This document shows, piece after piece, positions 53,401-62,600 of a stretch of DNA of 64,000 nt; position 1 is the first letter of the stretch, and every line of letters begins with the position of its first letter. Both the position numbers and the translations under genes were made by a program. Under the pieces are notes generated by a model. That model did no database searches and was not told where the DNA came from. It saw only the letters and a program-made list of their open reading frames with translations. Source of the stretch: Chryseosolibacter sp044507775 (lineage in GTDB: Bacteria > Bacteroidota > Bacteroidia > Cytophagales > Cyclobacteriaceae); the NCBI GenBank assembly GCA_044507775.1, contig JBIQIY010000005.1, positions 1 to 64,000 on the forward strand, in the 5' to 3' direction.

Positions 53401-54318
53401 CTAAAGGAATGAGTTAGAGAATTTCTTAGATCGTGAAGTGGTGATGTTCCATACCGTGCCGCGCATAAAGCTCTTCAGGTGTTGAAATCTTCCCGTGATC
53501 AAATATTTGAGAACTGATTTCGGGATTACGGCAAACGTTAAAAAAACGAGGAACAGAAAAAACTGCGCGGCATTTACGTTCCGCTGCATGAACATAACCC
53601 GGTTGCGCGTGTGGTAAAATGCCTTTATCGCACTTTCCTTTCCCATGGTGATAGACTCTTTATGGAATATAAGCGCTTCGGGCTGATAGTAAATATTATA
53701 TCCGGCCTTGCGGATACGAGCGGACCAGTCCAGTTCTTCGTAGTAGATGAAAAAAATATCTGCCAGCATCCCAACTTTTTGCACAACCTCCTTTTTCAAG
53801 AGCATGGCCGCACCATGGGCGTAGGCAGTATAACCGGCTACGTCATGCTGACCGTTATCCACTTCTTTGTCACCAATGGACTTATTGCGACCCGTAATTG
53901 GATTTATTTCCGTAAATCCAGCGTACTGCAAAATATTGGGATGATCGAAATATCGAATCTTGGGACTAACAACACCGATTGAGCTGTCACGGGCAAACGG
54001 CTCCAGGAGCTTGTCAAGCAGGTCTTCCGTAACTTCGGTGTCGTTGTTGACTATGAAGTAGTAGTCGCCATTCGCGGCTTTTATTCCAACATTATTCCCT
54101 CCGGTGAAGCCGAGGTTCACTTCGTTGACGATCAACTTTACCTCCGGGTATTTGCTTCGAATGAGGTCAGTTGGATTTTCTTTTGAAGCATTATCAACCA
54201 GAATTATTTCAAAATTCCTGTACTTAAGTTTCCTGGTGGATTCGATGAATTCACAAGTAACCTTTATCTGGTTGTAGTTGAGGATAATGATCGAAATTAA
54301 AGGATTTTGTGAGGTCAT
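53401..54318 (-). CDS. GT2-family glycosyltransferase, rhamnosyltransferase-like
   Basis: A 305-residue GT-A glycosyltransferase. SIIILNYNQIKVTCEF, LVDNASKENPTDL, LGFTGGNNVGI and the DxD-type FIVNNDTEV resemble WbbL/RfbF-type rhamnosyltransferases. A hydrophobic stretch near 260-280 suggests membrane contact. It overlaps the upstream processive GT2 by four bases (ATGA), so the pair is co-translated. Donor sugar is unproven. Confidence 0.9.
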   Translation of the reverse strand: MTSQNPLISIIILNYNQIKVTCEFIESTRKLKYRNFEIILVDNASKENPTDLIRSKYPEVKLIVNEVNLGFTGGNNVGIKAANGDYYFIVNNDTEVTEDLLDKLLEPFARDSSIGVVSPKIRYFDHPNILQYAGFTEINPITGRNKSIGDKEVDNGQHDVAGYTAYAHGAAMLLKKEVVQKVGMLADIFFIYYEELDWSARIRKAGYNIYYQPEALIFHKESITMGKESAIKAFYHTRNRVMFMQRNVNAAQFFLFLVFLTFAVIPKSVLKYLITGRFQHLKSFMRGTVWNITTSRSKKFSNSFL

Positions 54319-55496
54319 TTTTGCTTGAAGGATGGATCAACGTCAATTTTTGAGTGCGAAGTATGAATAAATACTTTTGTAGCGCCTCGCGACTGCAGGA
54401 TTGCCTGAATCGTTCTCAGCACGACCTTTGGCAACCGTGCTGTCGAATACAGCAGCTGCATAGTGTACAATCGTCCCGGGATCGAAATCATCAGCGCGAA
54501 TACATATAAAAGGAGCATCGCTGCCCAGCGCAGCCAGATCTGGGGAGTATCGAAATAAATCAGCGTAAAGACGCCTGAAAACAATCCCAGTAGGATAAGA
54601 CTGTTAATCCTCGAGGGCAGAAGATTATGCCCTATCGCCATGTTGAAAAAGTCAAAGTTGCCCTTGACGAGAAGCCTTAGTGCCTTCTTGAAGTTGGTGG
54701 ACAAGATGTGGTACTGACCGGCTATCCATCTTCGCCTTTGGTTTTTGTAGGCTTCGGTAGAAGTGACTTTTTCGTCGTAAATAAGTGCGCCCTCCTGATA
54801 CCAGATCTTGTCACCGCGACCAACAATCGCCAACTGAAGTGCTTTGTCTTCGACGGGAGTGTCAATGTCCGCCATCAGGTCTTTGAGGTATTCGAATGGA
54901 AATGCCATGCCCGATCCGATCAGGGCGGAGGAAAGGCCGACCGTTGAGTGCGACTTTCGCAGTAAATGGTTATTTATTGACTCGCTTACACCGTCAAGCA
55001 CTGCCATGCTGGTGTCGGCGTTCTTGGCAACGCGCTGACCTTGTATCACTTTTGTTCCATTGATGAACAGACTGTTGACCTGTTGCAGAAAATCCTTGCA
55101 GAGGATGTTGTCGGCATCAATTACCAATGCGATATCATAGATGCCCCTGATACGGGCCAAGGCATGATTAAGCGATCTGCTTTTCATGCTGCGTTCGAAG
55201 TAGACTTCTATGATCTCAATAGGATACAGGCGCAGTTCGTCGATAGTTTCGGGCTTGAGGGAGTCAGCGATGACAAATACGCGATACGCCTTTTTCGGGT
55301 AGTCGAGCAAGAGGAGTTGCTCCACCGTATTTAATATGATGCGGTCTTCCTTGTAACAGGGGACGATTACGGCGATTGTACTATACTCTGTCTCCTTTCC
55401 AACGGGCTTTCTCGTATAGAAGTGACCCGCCACGGCGAAGAAGAGGACGTAGAATGTATTCACGGCGAATACGACAAAGAGTACAGTTTCGATCAT
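54315..55496 (-). CDS. Processive-type membrane GT2 glycosyltransferase
   Basis: A 393-residue protein with an N-terminal helix (about 1-25), a cytosolic GT-A domain and two or three C-terminal helices (about 295-350). Motifs are VIDADN (DxD), IDTPVEDKAL (ED), and NQRRRW, a Q/RxxRW motif of hyaluronan/cellulose/chitin-synthase-like enzymes. It could add sugar repeatedly or act on a lipid acceptor. It sits 20 bases after the initiating sugar transferase of module B and overlaps the next GT2. Confidence 0.89.
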   Translation of the reverse strand: MIETVLFVVFAVNTFYVLFFAVAGHFYTRKPVGKETEYSTIAVIVPCYKEDRIILNTVEQLLLLDYPKKAYRVFVIADSLKPETIDELRLYPIEIIEVYFERSMKSRSLNHALARIRGIYDIALVIDADNILCKDFLQQVNSLFINGTKVIQGQRVAKNADTSMAVLDGVSESINNHLLRKSHSTVGLSSALIGSGMAFPFEYLKDLMADIDTPVEDKALQLAIVGRGDKIWYQEGALIYDEKVTSTEAYKNQRRRWIAGQYHILSTNFKKALRLLVKGNFDFFNMAIGHNLLPSRINSLILLGLFSGVFTLIYFDTPQIWLRWAAMLLLYVFALMISIPGRLYTMQLLYSTARLPKVVLRTIQAILQSRGATKVFIHTSHSKIDVDPSFKQK

Positions 55497-55515
55497 GGGG
55501 CTAAATAAATGCTGA

Positions 55516-56655
55516 TTAGACTCTCTCCTTCTGTAAGAGGGCAGGCAGAGTGTTCAACAAAATTTTAATATCGTACAAAAAGGAATTGTTCATGGCATAT
55601 TGCATATCCAGTTCAATACGCTCTTCTTCCGACATGTTATCTTTTCCCCGCTTGGTCACCTGCCAAAGCCCGGTAATTCCTGCGGGCGCCAAAAATCTCG
55701 AGGCAATGTGGTCTTTCGTAAGTTTCTCGGCTTCGTATAAGGGGAGAGGACGATTTCCCACCAGCGACATGTCACCTTTCAGCACGTTTATCAATTGCGG
55801 GAGCTCGTCGATACTGGTGCTCCTCAGGAATTGCCCGAACTTCGTAATTCTCGGGTCGTTCTTTATCTTGAAGAAGACCGCATCGCCATATTGGTTACGT
55901 GACGACAGCGATCTGAGTTCGCCGTCCGCACCTTGCCGCATGGACCTGAATTTATAAAAGTCAAAAATTTTGTAGTCACTTCCGGCGCGCTTCGAAATGT
56001 AAAATACCGGACCCCTGGATTCAAGCTTGATCAACAGCGCGATCAGTATCATCAACGGTGAAAATAAAACCAGAGCAGCCCCTGACACAACGATGTCGAA
56101 GGTGCGCTTCAACGCCCACATCCTTGCTTTCGGCTGATCGTGGTGATGGTTGATTGCATAAGGATGCTCACCCCGCACACTTTTGTACAGTTTTAATCGC
56201 TTGATGAAATCACATTTTTTGATAAAGCCCTGCGCGAGGTTTCCCGAATAGTAGTCATCAAACCCGAACTCCATGGCCACATTTCCAGATCCTTTGTTGA
56301 ATTTTCTGGAGTACAATATGAAGGGAATGCTTTTTCTGGATGCAAACGCCTTGAGTTCTGAAAAATATGTACTTCGATAGTCGTCCAGGTCAGCGGAGAC
56401 GAGTATCACATCCGGGATGTTATCTTCCTGACTTGTCCGAATTTGCCGGGAAGCTCCCTGCACGGTTGCAATCGTAAGATGGAGTCCTTCCAAACCAACT
56501 TCTATGCCCTCCTTGCCATTTTCAGCAACCATCAGCACGCGTTTGGTCAAACCCGGGAGGGGCGTGACCTGAGTCAGGAGCTTCTCATCCGGTGTGGGGG
56601 CCAGAGAGAGACCTTCTGCGATCGCGGTTCTGTTAAGCACGGACGTTCTGATCAT
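55516..56655 (-). CDS. Initiating sugar transferase with N-terminal pseudo-receiver (module B)
   Basis: A 379-residue paralogue of the protein at 14612-15700. The C-terminal sugar transferase is nearly identical in motif order: LKRTFDIVVSG, KLESRGPVFYISKRAG, FYKFRSM, STSIDELPQL, GDMSLVGNRP, APAGITGLWQVTKRG. Residues 38-150 read as a receiver fold (RVLMVAENG, PDVILVSADL, IPFILYSRKF, AMEFGFDDYYSG) with Ser at the acceptor strand and no Lys, hence a pseudo-receiver. It begins inside the end of the receiver gene (23-base overlap), which is strong evidence for coupled translation. It would make lipid-linked sugar phosphate at the inner membrane. Confidence 0.92.
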   Translation of the reverse strand: MIRTSVLNRTAIAEGLSLAPTPDEKLLTQVTPLPGLTKRVLMVAENGKEGIEVGLEGLHLTIATVQGASRQIRTSQEDNIPDVILVSADLDDYRSTYFSELKAFASRKSIPFILYSRKFNKGSGNVAMEFGFDDYYSGNLAQGFIKKCDFIKRLKLYKSVRGEHPYAINHHHDQPKARMWALKRTFDIVVSGAALVLFSPLMILIALLIKLESRGPVFYISKRAGSDYKIFDFYKFRSMRQGADGELRSLSSRNQYGDAVFFKIKNDPRITKFGQFLRSTSIDELPQLINVLKGDMSLVGNRPLPLYEAEKLTKDHIASRFLAPAGITGLWQVTKRGKDNMSEEERIELDMQYAMNNSFLYDIKILLNTLPALLQKERV

Positions 56656-57022
56656 CGGGTTGTAAAGACTTATTAACGACTTCCATTAGTTGCTGCGGCT
56701 CGAATGGTTTCACCAAATATTGCTTGGCACCCAGATCGAAACACTTTTTCCTCTTTGCCGGATCTTCCGAGCCGGAAAGCATTATTACTGGAATATGTTT
56801 GAAAAGCCCGCTGTTACTCAAATTCTCCAACAACTCGATTCCATCCAGCGATGGCATATTTATGTCCGAAATAATAAGGTCAGGACGATTCCCTCCGTCT
56901 CTAAGCCAGCACCAGGCTTCGAAACCGTTGTTCATGATGATTACATCATACGTTTTGCCCAAGATCCTTTCAAGCAGCCAGCACAATGGTTTATCATCCT
57001 CGATAACCAATACCTTCTTCAT
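56633..57022 (-). CDS. Stand-alone response regulator receiver protein (module B)
   Basis: A 129-residue CheY-like receiver: Glu8-Asp9-Asp10, acceptor Asp53 in IISDINMP, Ser83 in MLSGS and Lys105 in VKPFEP. All phosphorylation residues are canonical. It overlaps the sugar transferase gene by 23 bases. Paralogous to the protein at 14220-14609, it faces it from the other end of the polysaccharide locus. No kinase is nearby. It is the first gene of a minus-strand run that reaches at least the epimerase. Confidence 0.92.
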   Translation of the reverse strand: MKKVLVIEDDKPLCWLLERILGKTYDVIIMNNGFEAWCWLRDGGNRPDLIISDINMPSLDGIELLENLSNSGLFKHIPVIMLSGSEDPAKRKKCFDLGAKQYLVKPFEPQQLMEVVNKSLQPDDQNVRA

Positions 57023-57123
57023 AGGCGTGAAAAACCAAAAAATAAATGCGCTTCGGGATTAAAACAGATCCCAAAACCTATCTTCTTTAACATCGCAATT
57101 TAATCAAAGAAGCGGCCGTCTAG

Positions 57124-57139
57124 TAACCATGTTCGGTTA
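57124..57139. promoter_or_regulatory. Inverted repeat TAACC-N6-GGTTA
   Basis: It lies 101 bases upstream of receiver B. GTAACCATGTT matches ten of eleven positions of GTAACCTTGTT at 42007. It is offered only as a possible regulator site. Confidence 0.35.
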
Positions 57140-57206
57140 AAATTATTGCCAATTTTTTCACTTCGCCGTGTTTTTTTGTTGATTTAGCCGATACTTCTAC
57201 TATAAA

Positions 57207-57218
57207 GCGAAATTTCGC
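57207..57218. terminator. Palindrome GCGAAATTTCGC after the PD40/OmpA-like gene
   Basis: A perfect 12-bp palindrome begins two bases past the stop on the minus strand and is followed by TTTATAG. The stem is short and the U-run weak, so it may only contribute to termination. Confidence 0.35.
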
Positions 57219-57219
57219 C

Positions 57220-58596
57220 CTATTGTTCGACGCCGGTCGTCACGGCTACCTGATCGGGCGACTCGGATTTGGACGTTGGCATTCTCAGGTTTGCGATAAT
57301 CTTATTCGTTACACCGCTTTGTATCAGGAATCTGCGGATATGGTCAATCCGTTTTTGCGCCAGGCTGTTCCTCTCTGTCATTTCCTGCTGATTATGGTAA
57401 AATCCCTGCAACTGGATCTGCACGCTTTCTCCAAAAACTGACTGGCTATCGACGAACCGGAGCAAATTTGTCTTTGCTTCCTCTGAGAGTAAGTACGAAT
57501 CTTCGTCAAACACGATTGTCACTTTCGTATCGGGTCCTTTGATCTCCGATAAAATTGATTTCGCCTCTTCAATCATCTTATCGATTGATTCCTGTGAAGG
57601 TAGCGCATCACCTTTCGAAATCCGGACTTTGAAAATGTCGGAGTTTCTTCCTCCGCGATTGCTGGCTATCCATCCGACTGAATCACTGGCCAGCAAGAAC
57701 CCCGCGTCGAAATGTTTTGAATTTATTTTTTGTCCGAGATTATTGGGCTTCGACCATGTCTCCCAGGAGTCGTACAGTCTTTCTGCGTAAAAGATATCTC
57801 CATCTCCGAAACCCGGGTGCCCGTTACTTGAAAAGAATAGCCTTTTCTTGTCAGCCGTCAGAAATGGCGAGATCTCAAAGCCCGGGGTGTTGATGCTTGG
57901 TCCCAGGTTCCGCGGCTTGCCCCACTTCCCGCTTGCATCTTTTAAAGATACGTACAAATCCTCCTCACCTCTGCTATCCTCTCCCTTCATCGAGATCAGG
58001 ATCACCTGGAAATCGGGGGAAACATAGAAACCCAAAAAACCGTCGTTTGAAAGTCCTTCGATAGGAATGAGTTCCGCGGGAGTCCACTTCCCGTTGATAT
58101 TTTTGGAAAAATAAATGCCCTTGATCTTCTGATGCGCAGAAGCGTCCAGGAAGTAAATAGTCTTGCCATCTGAGCTGATGCCCACGACGGAATTGTTGTT
58201 CTTGTTGTTGCTGAATCCGTCGATTGTGTTCACGGCCTTCCCCCACTTTTCTCCATCCCATTTGCTTACCCATACATCCTGGCCTGCATACTTACCCCCC
58301 ACGTTCCCGTCGTACAGGGACCGGGTGAAATACAATGTCTTCCCGTCGGGCGAAAGCAGGGGCATACCCTCCTCCGCGGGGGTGTTGATCGTGGAAGGCA
58401 ATTTCTCGGGCTCGCTGAAGGTCAACACCTGACTCACAGCCGGGTGAAAAGCGCAAAGCAGAAAGCATAAAGCACAAAGCTTAAAGCATAAAGCACTAAG
58501 CTTAGAGCTTAAAGCCGTATTCCCTTTCTGCTTTCTGCTTTCTGCTTTACACTTTCCGCTTTTGGCTTTCTGCTTTCTGCTCCTTACCACACCCAT
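57220..58596 (-). CDS. PD40-repeat/OmpA-like periplasmic protein with repeat-encoded signal peptide
   Basis: A 458-residue protein. Residues 1-55 form a signal peptide: a Lys/Arg-rich n-region (VRSRKQKAKSGK...), a hydrophobic core (LCFKLCALCFLLCAF) and cleavage near AVSQ. Residues 60-340 are PD40/WD40-like beta-propeller blades (LLSPDGKTLYFTRS, VGISSDGKTIYF, FFSSNGHPGFGDGD). Residues 350-440 are a divergent OmpA-like domain (VTIVFDEDSYLLSEEA, NSLAQKRIDHIRRF), lacking the usual His-Thr-Asp. The start is decided by AGGAGG four bases before the ATG; the ATG overlaps the PorP/SprF stop by 13 bases. Proteins of this type accompany T9SS adhesins and link the outer membrane to peptidoglycan. The signal peptide is written by heptanucleotide repeats. 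Confidence 0.88.
   Translation of the reverse strand: MGVVRSRKQKAKSGKCKAESRKQKGNTALSSKLSALCFKLCALCFLLCAFHPAVSQVLTFSEPEKLPSTINTPAEEGMPLLSPDGKTLYFTRSLYDGNVGGKYAGQDVWVSKWDGEKWGKAVNTIDGFSNNKNNNSVVGISSDGKTIYFLDASAHQKIKGIYFSKNINGKWTPAELIPIEGLSNDGFLGFYVSPDFQVILISMKGEDSRGEEDLYVSLKDASGKWGKPRNLGPSINTPGFEISPFLTADKKRLFFSSNGHPGFGDGDIFYAERLYDSWETWSKPNNLGQKINSKHFDAGFLLASDSVGWIASNRGGRNSDIFKVRISKGDALPSQESIDKMIEEAKSILSEIKGPDTKVTIVFDEDSYLLSEEAKTNLLRFVDSQSVFGESVQIQLQGFYHNQQEMTERNSLAQKRIDHIRRFLIQSGVTNKIIANLRMPTSKSESPDQVAVTTGVEQ
58451..58580. repeat. Two opposed blocks of heptanucleotide repeats
   Basis: Nine units of the GCATAAA type (GCGCAAA, GCAGAAA, GCATAAA, GCACAAA, GCTTAAA and others, 58451-58513), then eight units of TTTCTGC type (58525-58580), the opposite orientation of the same family. 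They could pair as a hairpin. The blocks lie inside the first 49 codons of the PD40/OmpA-like gene. They are the same family as the array at 6077-6146. Confidence 0.92.
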
Positions 58597-59579
58597 GACC
58601 CCTCCTTTTTCAAATTGTTGATCCTGAAACCTAATACGAGCTCGTGACTGCTTCCGCCGAAAGGCTGAAAACCGCCAAAGCCGACTTCATAAGAATACGA
58701 TGCATTCAGCGACTCGCCGATGTTCAGCCCCAGCATCAGGATGCCGGTGCCGCTGTCGCGGTAGGCCAGGCCGGCCCAGCCTTTATCCTCCAGGTATGCC
58801 TTGACGCTATAATCGATCACGAAGCTGTTGTCCGTCAGCATGTAGCCAAGTACGCTGGGCTTGACCGACAGCGCAGGGCTGGCGTTGAGCGCGAATCCCG
58901 CCTGAACACTTCCGCGGTAGAAAGGCGTCTCCAGGGCAACCTCGGATGCCTGCAACGCCTGGCTATAAGCGGACAAGTAAGTCAATCCGAAATAAAAACC
59001 ACGGGAATACAGCAACACGCCTCCGCGAATGCTTAAGTCCAGCTGAGAGGGTGCGCTCGTCAGAAGGTGATTGTAAAACGGATCGGGCTCATTGAAGGTA
59101 AGATCATCGAGTTTGAGCTTGCGGCTTTCGATGACCGAACCCAATCCTGCGGCAAGTCTGAATTTCTTTGACAGAGGATAATTGAAAGCATAGTTGACGA
59201 CTCCTCCGGTTGACGTGACTATGCCCACGGTCGAGTGAAAGACGTTGACGCCAAGGCCGTGGATGATTCGCTTGCTGCGCGGGAGGTTTTCCGGTGAGAT
59301 GAGCGATGGCCGGCTAACGCGCATGGAGTTTTGCCTCAGGTCGACAGGATGCTTTAGCCGCGTGTTGTACCCGAGATTGATGTACTTCGGTGAGTGATCT
59401 CCGAAGCCGCTCCACTGGTAGCGATAACCCATCTTCAGGTCACCGAAGTTTTCGACACCGCTGAACGCGGGATTGGCGATGGAAATAAACTGGAAGGCCT
59501 GCCCGTTGTTGGGCACATACTGGCCCCGGGCGACAATGCCTCCGAAAACGAAGAAGTATATCAGTAGAACTCTTTTCAT
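58584..59579 (-). CDS. PorP/SprF-family T9SS outer membrane protein
   Basis: A 331-residue protein with a signal peptide (KRVLLIYFFVFGGIVARG) and the family pattern NGQAFQFISIANPAFSGVENFGDLKMGYRYQW (two motifs, read as start of a 14-strand-type beta-barrel), through LVLGFRINNL near the end. Related proteins are required for secretion or surface attachment of type-B T9SS cargo, such as SprF for the gliding adhesin SprB. Its length is typical. It lies 64 bases after the tandem-95 giant, its likely cargo, and overlaps the PD40/OmpA-like gene, so all three form one minus-strand operon. Confidence 0.9.
   Translation of the reverse strand: MKRVLLIYFFVFGGIVARGQYVPNNGQAFQFISIANPAFSGVENFGDLKMGYRYQWSGFGDHSPKYINLGYNTRLKHPVDLRQNSMRVSRPSLISPENLPRSKRIIHGLGVNVFHSTVGIVTSTGGVVNYAFNYPLSKKFRLAAGLGSVIESRKLKLDDLTFNEPDPFYNHLLTSAPSQLDLSIRGGVLLYSRGFYFGLTYLSAYSQALQASEVALETPFYRGSVQAGFALNASPALSVKPSVLGYMLTDNSFVIDYSVKAYLEDKGWAGLAYRDSGTGILMLGLNIGESLNASYSYEVGFGGFQPFGGSSHELVLGFRINNLKKEGSWVW
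58601..58606 (-). promoter_or_regulatory. Shine-Dalgarno AGGAGG deciding the PD40/OmpA-like start
   Basis: AGGAGG on the minus strand, four bases before the ATG at 58596, inside the end of the PorP/SprF gene. Strong Shine-Dalgarno sites are rare in this window, so it supports the start upstream of the repeat-encoded signal. Confidence 0.8.
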
Positions 59580-59643
59580 GCGCGCACTTCGTTGCTTGTG
59601 TAATCCAATATCTTGTAAGGGATCCGGGATACCTCGTAGTATC

Positions 59644-62600
59644 TCACCTTAAAATGGTGACAGTTCCCTTGTATGTTTTCTTATTCGTGAGTTTAAGGTC
59701 GATCGTATAGAAGTAAGTGCCGGCGGGCAGCAGCTCCCCTTTGAACGTGCCGTCCCACGGATTCTCAAAGCCTTTGGATTCGTAGACGGTGACACCCCGG
59801 TGATTGAAAACCTTGACCACCGCGTTGCTCAATTCGCCGCCTGGCGGAGCGATGTACCACGTATCGTTGATCTGGTCGGCGTTGGGTGTAAAGGCCGATG
59901 GTATCTCCAGGTCGGTGAAAGAATACATCAGCATGAGATGGCGTTCTTTGGGGATGCCCATAGACTTTCCATCCGTCAGGCTGATGGTGATGGTTTTTTG
60001 TTCCACTACCGGATCGACGGTCTCGAGGTAGTTGTATTGCACACTCCGGATGGCGGCAATGTATTCGGCTACCGGAGCTTCGCCGGTGAGTACCAGCACG
60101 CCAGCTGCGGGATCGAATGTTCCCGTGATGGTGGTTGTGTTCTGGAAGAGGAGGACGTCGTCGTCGCGCTTGTATGTCAGGCGCGTGAAGGCGATGTCGG
60201 CGCCTTTGAGGTTTACGTCGTCAGGATCTTCGATGACGATTTCGGCGGTGATGTTCTTCGGCTGACCGTCGACCTCGAACGCGAGGGTATCGGACTCGAT
60301 AAAGGTCACGACCGGTGCATCGTTGACGGCCGTGATGTTAATCGCAATGTACGTATCCTGTAAACTGTAGTGGCGTCCGTCGCTGGCATTCAATCTTACT
60401 GTGTCGCGACCGGCGTAGTCGGGATCGGGCTGATACACGAGCGTTCCGAATGACGACGCCGGAATGGGAGTGCCGGGAGCCACCTCCGTGTTGCCAGACT
60501 TCACGACTCCGTGTTGCGGAATGCTGGTGATTTTCAGCTCGGTCATCACATCTCCATCCACGTCGGTGAACACGGATGCAACGGGTAGTGTGAGGACCTG
60601 ATCTTCAATGACGGACGCGCTGGCAGTAGTAAGGGTCGGACGTGTATTGACATCGATGGTATAGTTTTGGGTAGCCTTGCCGTTGGAAGCATCGGTGGCA
60701 ACGATCGAAACGTTTTGTTGTCCTCCCGCCGTGGGCGTTCCGGAGACGGTTCCCTTGGAGCCCTGTGCAACAAAAACCATCCAGTCGGGTTTAACAGGGA
60801 GGCTGAATGCAATCGCCTCGTTCTCGACGTCGGTGACGACGACTTCATACGAGTAAGGTTCTCCGACCACGCCGGTCAACACGGGAATGGATTGGATGAC
60901 GGGCAGGTCGTTGACGCTTTCAATGATGAAGCTAAAGGAGCGTGTCACACGGTTGACGTTCGGTGATATGTTCGAACCGTTGTCCGTGACAGTGACCGAA
61001 ACGGTGGCGGTTCCGAAGGCATTGGCTTTCGGTGTCAGGCGCAGCACGCCGGTGTTGTCCGGGCTCTGATACTGGATGGAAGGAGCAGGGTCGAACAGCT
61101 CAGGTTTATCCGTTACAACGGTTACAGTTAGTGTCTGTATTTCGCCCACGCCCGCTGTGATTCCAGTCAGAGGAATCTCTTTCACTTGAGAGTCTTCCGC
61201 CACGATCACATTGCCAATGGCGTTCAGCGTCGGCGCCGCGTTGACCTCCATCACCTCGATCTGGAAGCTGGTCGTATACGTGGCCGGCGGGCTGCCATTG
61301 TCCACGGCGCCCAATGTGATGGTAACGACACCGGATGCATTGGGCTTGACTGTGTATGTAAGCGTGGCAGTCACGCCCGTGCCGTCGTATGTGACCGTGG
61401 GATTGTCGATGATGGAAGTGTTGCCCGAGGATGCAATGAACACGAGTGACTGGCTATTCTCGAGCGGTCCCTTAGAGATGTTCTGCAGTGTTATAACGTG
61501 CTGACCGGAGTTTTCAGGAACCTGTTGATTCGGAACATCATTCATCGACGGCGCATCATTCACCGCGGTCACGGTGATGATTGCGTTGAAGATGGCGCTA
61601 TTATTAACGCCGTCGTTCACGTTTACCGGGACGGTCAGCGACCCAAAATAGTTGGGGTTTGGCGTTACGGTGGTACCGGACACAGTGTAGTTTGTACCCG
61701 GCAATACGCTGAGCGTGAAATCCGCCGGGTAAGTATTGTCGGGATCGGCGACAGTAAAGTGCCCTTTCTGCAAGGTGATGCTCTCATCCTCTTTCACCGT
61801 GAGTGCCATCTGTCCTGTGATCACCGGCGGGTCGTTCGCGTCACCCACCTGGATCTGAAGGACGAAGGTAGGGCTGAGGGCGGAGCCGTCCGAAACCTTC
61901 ACGTTGACATTGAGCGTTCCGTTAAAGTCGAGCTGCGGGGTGACGGTGCTTCCGGAGAAAGTATACTGTGAGCCCGCCTGGATCTGGACAGTGAACGACG
62001 TGTTATCCGGATCCTGAATAGTCAGATCGGAAGGTTTTATCACAATCGGTACATCTTCGCCCGTGCTCAGGATCTTCTGACCGATGATCACCGGCGGGTC
62101 GTTGACAGGAGTCACCAGTACTTTCAAATCAAAGGAGTTACTGGCGAGCCCGCCGGCGTCCCGCACTTGCACGGGAACCGTCAGCGTGCCATTGAAGTCT
62201 TTATCCGGCGTGATCGTATTGCCTGTCCGCGTGTAGTTCACACCGTTGGATACAGTCAGCGTGAAGCCGGAGGTGTTGTCCGGATCTGCAATCACGAGGT
62301 GCGACAGCTGCACGGTGAAAGCGGTTTCCTCGGGAGTACTTGGCGATGTGTGTGCGGTAATAACAGGCGGATCGTTCACCGGATTGACAACTACCTGCAG
62401 GCCAAAGACCGCACTGTTGGCGGCACCGTCGTTCACACGGACGTTCACGGAAAGCGTCCCGTTGAAATTGGTGGAGGGCGTTATCGTATTGCCGGATACG
62501 GTGTAGTTGGTTCCTGCCAATACCGTGAGCGAGAATCCCGATGGATAGAGGCTCTCCGCATCTGTGACGATCAGGTCGGCGAGCTGGATCTGGAGAGGCT

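Noticed and set aside
59800..60363. Plus-strand 187-codon frame opposite the tandem-95 giant
   Set aside because: Antisense shadow in GC-rich repeat DNA, with no motif.
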